Assembly (NCBI GenBank): GCA_903813345.2
Contig: CAIIXF020000009.1
Coordinates: forward strand, 8,738,030 to 8,798,029
Direction of reading: 5' to 3'
DNA: 60,000 bases
Source: Owenia fusiformis
Lineage: Eukaryota > Annelida > Polychaeta > Sabellida > Oweniidae
This document shows positions 57,001-60,000 of the stretch, piece by piece. The position numbers and the translations under genes are program-made. Every line of letters begins with the position of its first letter. Positions within the stretch are counted from its first letter, which is position 1. The notes beneath the pieces are model-generated. The model worked only from the letters and a program-made list of their open reading frames with translations, was not told the origin of the DNA and did not search any database.

Positions 57001-60000
57001 TCATCTTTTAAGCTTACAATGAGGTTAGCGTGTTCCCTTTTTGTCAATTTTTATTGAGGATGCTAACAATCATGTTTAGTAATCGTCAAAGCATGAGTAT
57101 TTATATAACTATTCGTGGAGGATGCAAATAATGCAATTGTTAAAATTGCATCAGATTGCTAAATCTTAGTAGGTGTAAAAATACCTAAACCGCATGTCTT
57201 GTTTTGCTTCTTCTGCATTAGTTGTATGGGTCTTATGTTTGTAGCTAGCTTAATTTGGGAAAAACATCAATTTGAAAACGAAATTGACATTATGCTTAGT
57301 ATCAATAAAAAACAAATTGGGATATAATATATTCAAGTAACTGGTCGCCTATGGTGTGACCAGTCCAGCGCTTTTCACACAAATTGGCCAACTCTTCAAA
57401 AAGTCAACAACCCATTTCACCAACCAAGCTGATTATAACTCAATATACAATACAGATCTTTCTAAGAATATATTTTCCTTCTAGGACAGTCGCTGATAAG
57501 CTAGTCGTTGTTCTCAATGACGGCATCTCCTTTGATCGGAAATCAAACATGGATGCAACGTTGGACCAGACAAAACAAGGAATAAACAAATTAAAGGCCA
57601 ATGGTGCAAAATTCGCAACATTCAACTTGTATAATGATATTAAAGAAATTGACGATGACAAAAATCTTGAATTAGAATATGAGCTTTACGATCCAATATT
57701 TGAGATGGACTTCGGCGCGGATTATAGGGATCAGTTTGTCAACAAATTATTTGGTATGGATGGGTTTCTTTGCACAGAGTCTGATGTGCCGCAAACAACC
57801 ACCCCACCACGTTAGTATCATGATATAATTATCACAGTGATAATCTTGATGTGTTTTTGCATTTCAGGAAAATGAGAAAATCTGAGAAATGTATTTTCTA
57901 CATAATTCAAACATATCTGTTACATATTTGTGTATTTTAATGTTTGGCCATATTCATCTTGCTATTTTATCTCAACATTAAATAATATGAATATACAGGG
58001 TGTCAAATAAGTCCCGTCCCCCCTGCTACAGCTAAAACCTTAACAGACAGTACCTAGTGTGATATACCATTGGAAAGATCATCCAAAGTTATGTTAACTC
58101 ACCAACTCTCAAGTATTTTGGATGAAATTTACCTATATTTTTATGATGTCTTTTATAGTTAACGTGCCCTCCTTTAAGTAGCCTTTTTGCGTCAAAATGA
58201 CAAGGATATGACCTCAGAAATACGTCAAAAAGTAAATCTTTTTCGCATTCCACTTGCTACAAAAAAGTTTTCACCACTTTCCTTGCACCTCTATTTTCTA
58301 CACATCTAACCCTATCCAGAAATTGGTTAAATTCATCGCCATAAACATTTTTAGTCATCTTTTGGTCCCTTGACCTTTCTTACACCCGATTCTTAAAATC
58401 CTAACAAATACGCCAAATTGCCATGTTTCTAGGCATATGGTCACCTCAACTGATACACTGTAAAAAATTGTGAGATTGAGTGACATGTGTCAGATATATG
58501 CCAATCAACGTAACTTTGGAAGACCTTTCCGATGATATATCACACTTGGTACCAAATATCTTGGTTTTGGCTGTAGAGGGACGGGATTTATTTGACACCC
58601 TGTATATACAATAACTGAACAGATCCAGATTGGGCTATATACAAATATCGTTTCACAGACCTTTTTTAAAATTTTTTACTATTTTTAATATGATGATGAT
58701 GCTCGTGGGGCTGTGTTTTGAAAATTGGGTTGATTCTAATAAAGATAAATGATACGGATCCCACGTGATCTTACCAGTGATCGAAGTTGTCAATATTAAA
58801 TTCACATATATTTGGTTAAACTTTCTGTATATCCTAATCGAATGTTTTGTCATTCAGTATTTCTAGATCTATTCTTGCAGCCTGCGTTGTTCCGACATTG
58901 GATCTTATGTATGTGATCGATCGATCCGAGTCCATCTCCGAAGAGAATATCGAAAAAGTGAAAAAATTCTTGATACATCAGAGCAAAAGTATAATAGAAG
59001 ATTCCCCAGACACATCAATCGGGGCCATTTCTTACAACAGGCATTCTTATACTGAATTGAACTTGACACAAGATTCGACAATCATAGAAAAGGGTAACAC
59101 AGGAATAACATCATAAAATACTAATTTGTGACGATCTTGGGTCTCCTTTGGTATGCACATTTATAAGATAATCGTAGGATTGTAATATAGAGATTTCGCA
59201 ACTCACTTAAACCACGTCTTTGTAATGAGGACCTCACAAAGGACCGGATGTCATGTCGTTTCGTTTGGTACACATACTAAGGCCCGGATATTAAATAAGC
59301 CCATGCTTAAGCGTGATATATTTACATATAGACGACGATTTGTAAGAATATCACACTTATGGACGCTTCATAAGTTATACGTTATATGAGAATAATTACA
59401 TGCTTTAGGGATTAGCTTTCTCAGAACTAGGCACCTTATTCAGCACCGTTTACGGTTAATTTATTTTAACATTATTTTTTTGTTTTTTAAATTTTGCTTT
59501 TGATTTACTTAAATGTATATGACATGTAAATAAGGACTAATCTAAAGAGAAAAAATGTTAATGTACTTGAAGTGGCGATTGTGTTTTCTGCTTATCAGTG
59601 TCATCTAGCTCTATAGCGCGATATACGGTCACATTATTATGCCGATGAGGAAATGCCATTGGTTTCCCAGCAGAATAATCAAAACAGACGCGGACAATTT
59701 TCGTTATCAACTGTTGTTTCTGAACGTTCCGGTGTGAAAGAAATTATGGTCCCCTGGGGATTATGGTCCCCTTTCCTTACGGCCCTTACTGGCCCTGACT
59801 GTGTATAAATAATAAGGAAAATAACTGTAATTAGGTCACCATATAAATCAATAGAGAGTAGGACCAAAATTTGATAGGACCACCTACGCTTTTACACCGG
59901 GACCAAAATTCACTAAACTATCGAAAATTTGTTACGTTATAAGGATAGATTGATTTTACTTGCCAATCACTAATATGCGCTGACGAATTCAACTCTTGGC
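54052..60000 (+). CDS. Secreted dual-VWA protein, copy C (runs off the window)
   Basis: Visible coding exons: 54052-54112, 54683-54834, 56820-56968, 57485-57810 and 58881-59093. Phases match copy B exactly. The signal peptide is MFWTWTVFIFMAPLLAKG. VWA1 has the same lost metal motif (LQTSCN) and kept LNDG. VWA2 begins with an intact DRSES and runs to the donor GTAACA at 59094. The remaining VWA2 exons, with the Thr and second Asp, lie beyond position 60000. No stop or frame break is seen, so the copy looks functional as far as visible. All visible donors are GT. An in-frame ATG at 52320 may be the true start. Confidence 0.8.
54939..55327 (+). mobile_element. LINE 3' end inserted in copy C intron
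   Basis: Copy B reads CACATAATATTAACCC without interruption at the matching point (about 43341). In copy C the same flanks are split by about 389 bp, with a TATTA/TTAATAA duplication at the edges. The insert encodes about 75 aa up to a stop at about 55183 (SQSELKLARSQYLSKIKSI ... DVKSFYAV). It ends in AATAAACTTATTAATAA. Short 3' pieces of this kind are typical of 5'-truncated retroposition. The LINE family is not identified. Confidence 0.65.
55328..56819 (+). other. Copy C intron before exon 56820
   Basis: Partly homologous to copy B intron 43249-43896, at both its start and its end (CCATTTTTATTTAAAAC ... TTAATTTATAG). The middle, about 55720-56570, has no counterpart in copy B. It is unassigned insertion DNA with a C-run of about 13 near 56080. 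Confidence 0.55.
57996..58602. mobile_element. Palindromic Tc1/mariner-type MITE (607 bp)
   Basis: CAGGGTGTCAAATAAGTCCC at the left and its near-complement at the right, flanked by TA (57994-57995 and 58603-58604). The inversion continues inward (CTACAGC / GCTGTAG and GTGTGATATACCA / TGATATATCACAC). It has no coding content and lies in the copy C intron between exons 57485 and 58881. Confidence 0.85.
59094..60000 (+). other. Copy C intron, unassigned to the window edge
   Basis: No exon is visible after the donor at 59094. Two short inverted structures are present. CTTAAGCGTGATAT faces ATATCACACTTATG near 59305-59357. CGGTGTGAAAG (about 59731) faces CTTTTACACCG (about 59890), enclosing tandem TTATGGTCCCC strings. 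Either may be a small MITE. The next VWA2 exon must lie beyond 60000. Confidence 0.4.

Overview
This is animal nuclear DNA: AT-rich, with coding blocks of 60 to 350 bp between GT-AG introns, TATA and AATAAA signals, and many LINE, mariner-type and palindromic MITE insertions. There are no bacterial-style operons or ribosome binding sites. The gene content (an invertebrate-type TBATA gene and secreted VWA proteins) fits a marine or other non-vertebrate metazoan. I cannot name the species or phylum.

Layout. Positions 1-9.7 kb are intergenic and repeat-dominated. They hold a 628-bp MITE with a 9-bp target duplication (306-933), a 25-bp periodic TGACCTTGA block, a 37-bp minisatellite (5245-5468), a decayed mariner-like element with a frameshifted transposase (about 5775-6720) and a 1.1-kb inverted-repeat element (7598-8698). 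Positions 9.7-17.4 kb hold a seven-exon gene on the + strand encoding a 485-aa TBATA (SPATIAL) orthologue, reconstructed with consistent splice phases throughout. Positions 17.4-60 kb hold three tandem, same-orientation copies of a gene for a secreted protein with two von Willebrand factor A (VWA) domains. Copy A spans 19.6-34.2 kb, copy B 38.6-50.2 kb, and copy C starts at 52.3 kb and runs off the window. Each has a TATA box and a very short first exon, a signal-peptide exon, three exons for VWA1 and four for VWA2.

Copy B is the intact reference (459 aa, eight coding exons, intron phases 1,0,2,1,1,1,0). In all three copies VWA1 has lost the metal-binding DxSxS motif. VWA2 keeps DxSxS in all three, and copies A and B also show its Thr and Asp; the exon carrying those lies outside the window for copy C. 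Copy A has a GC splice donor and a reading-frame change before its last exon, so its C-terminus is predicted to be lost. The introns and intergenic gaps are crowded with nested transposons, and the paralogous copies give empty sites that date several insertions.

The best candidate for something undescribed is this tandem array of dual-VWA secreted proteins with one dead and one live metal site. The second is a perfect 156-bp hairpin (33711-33866) in an intron of copy A. No tRNA, rRNA or CRISPR features were seen.
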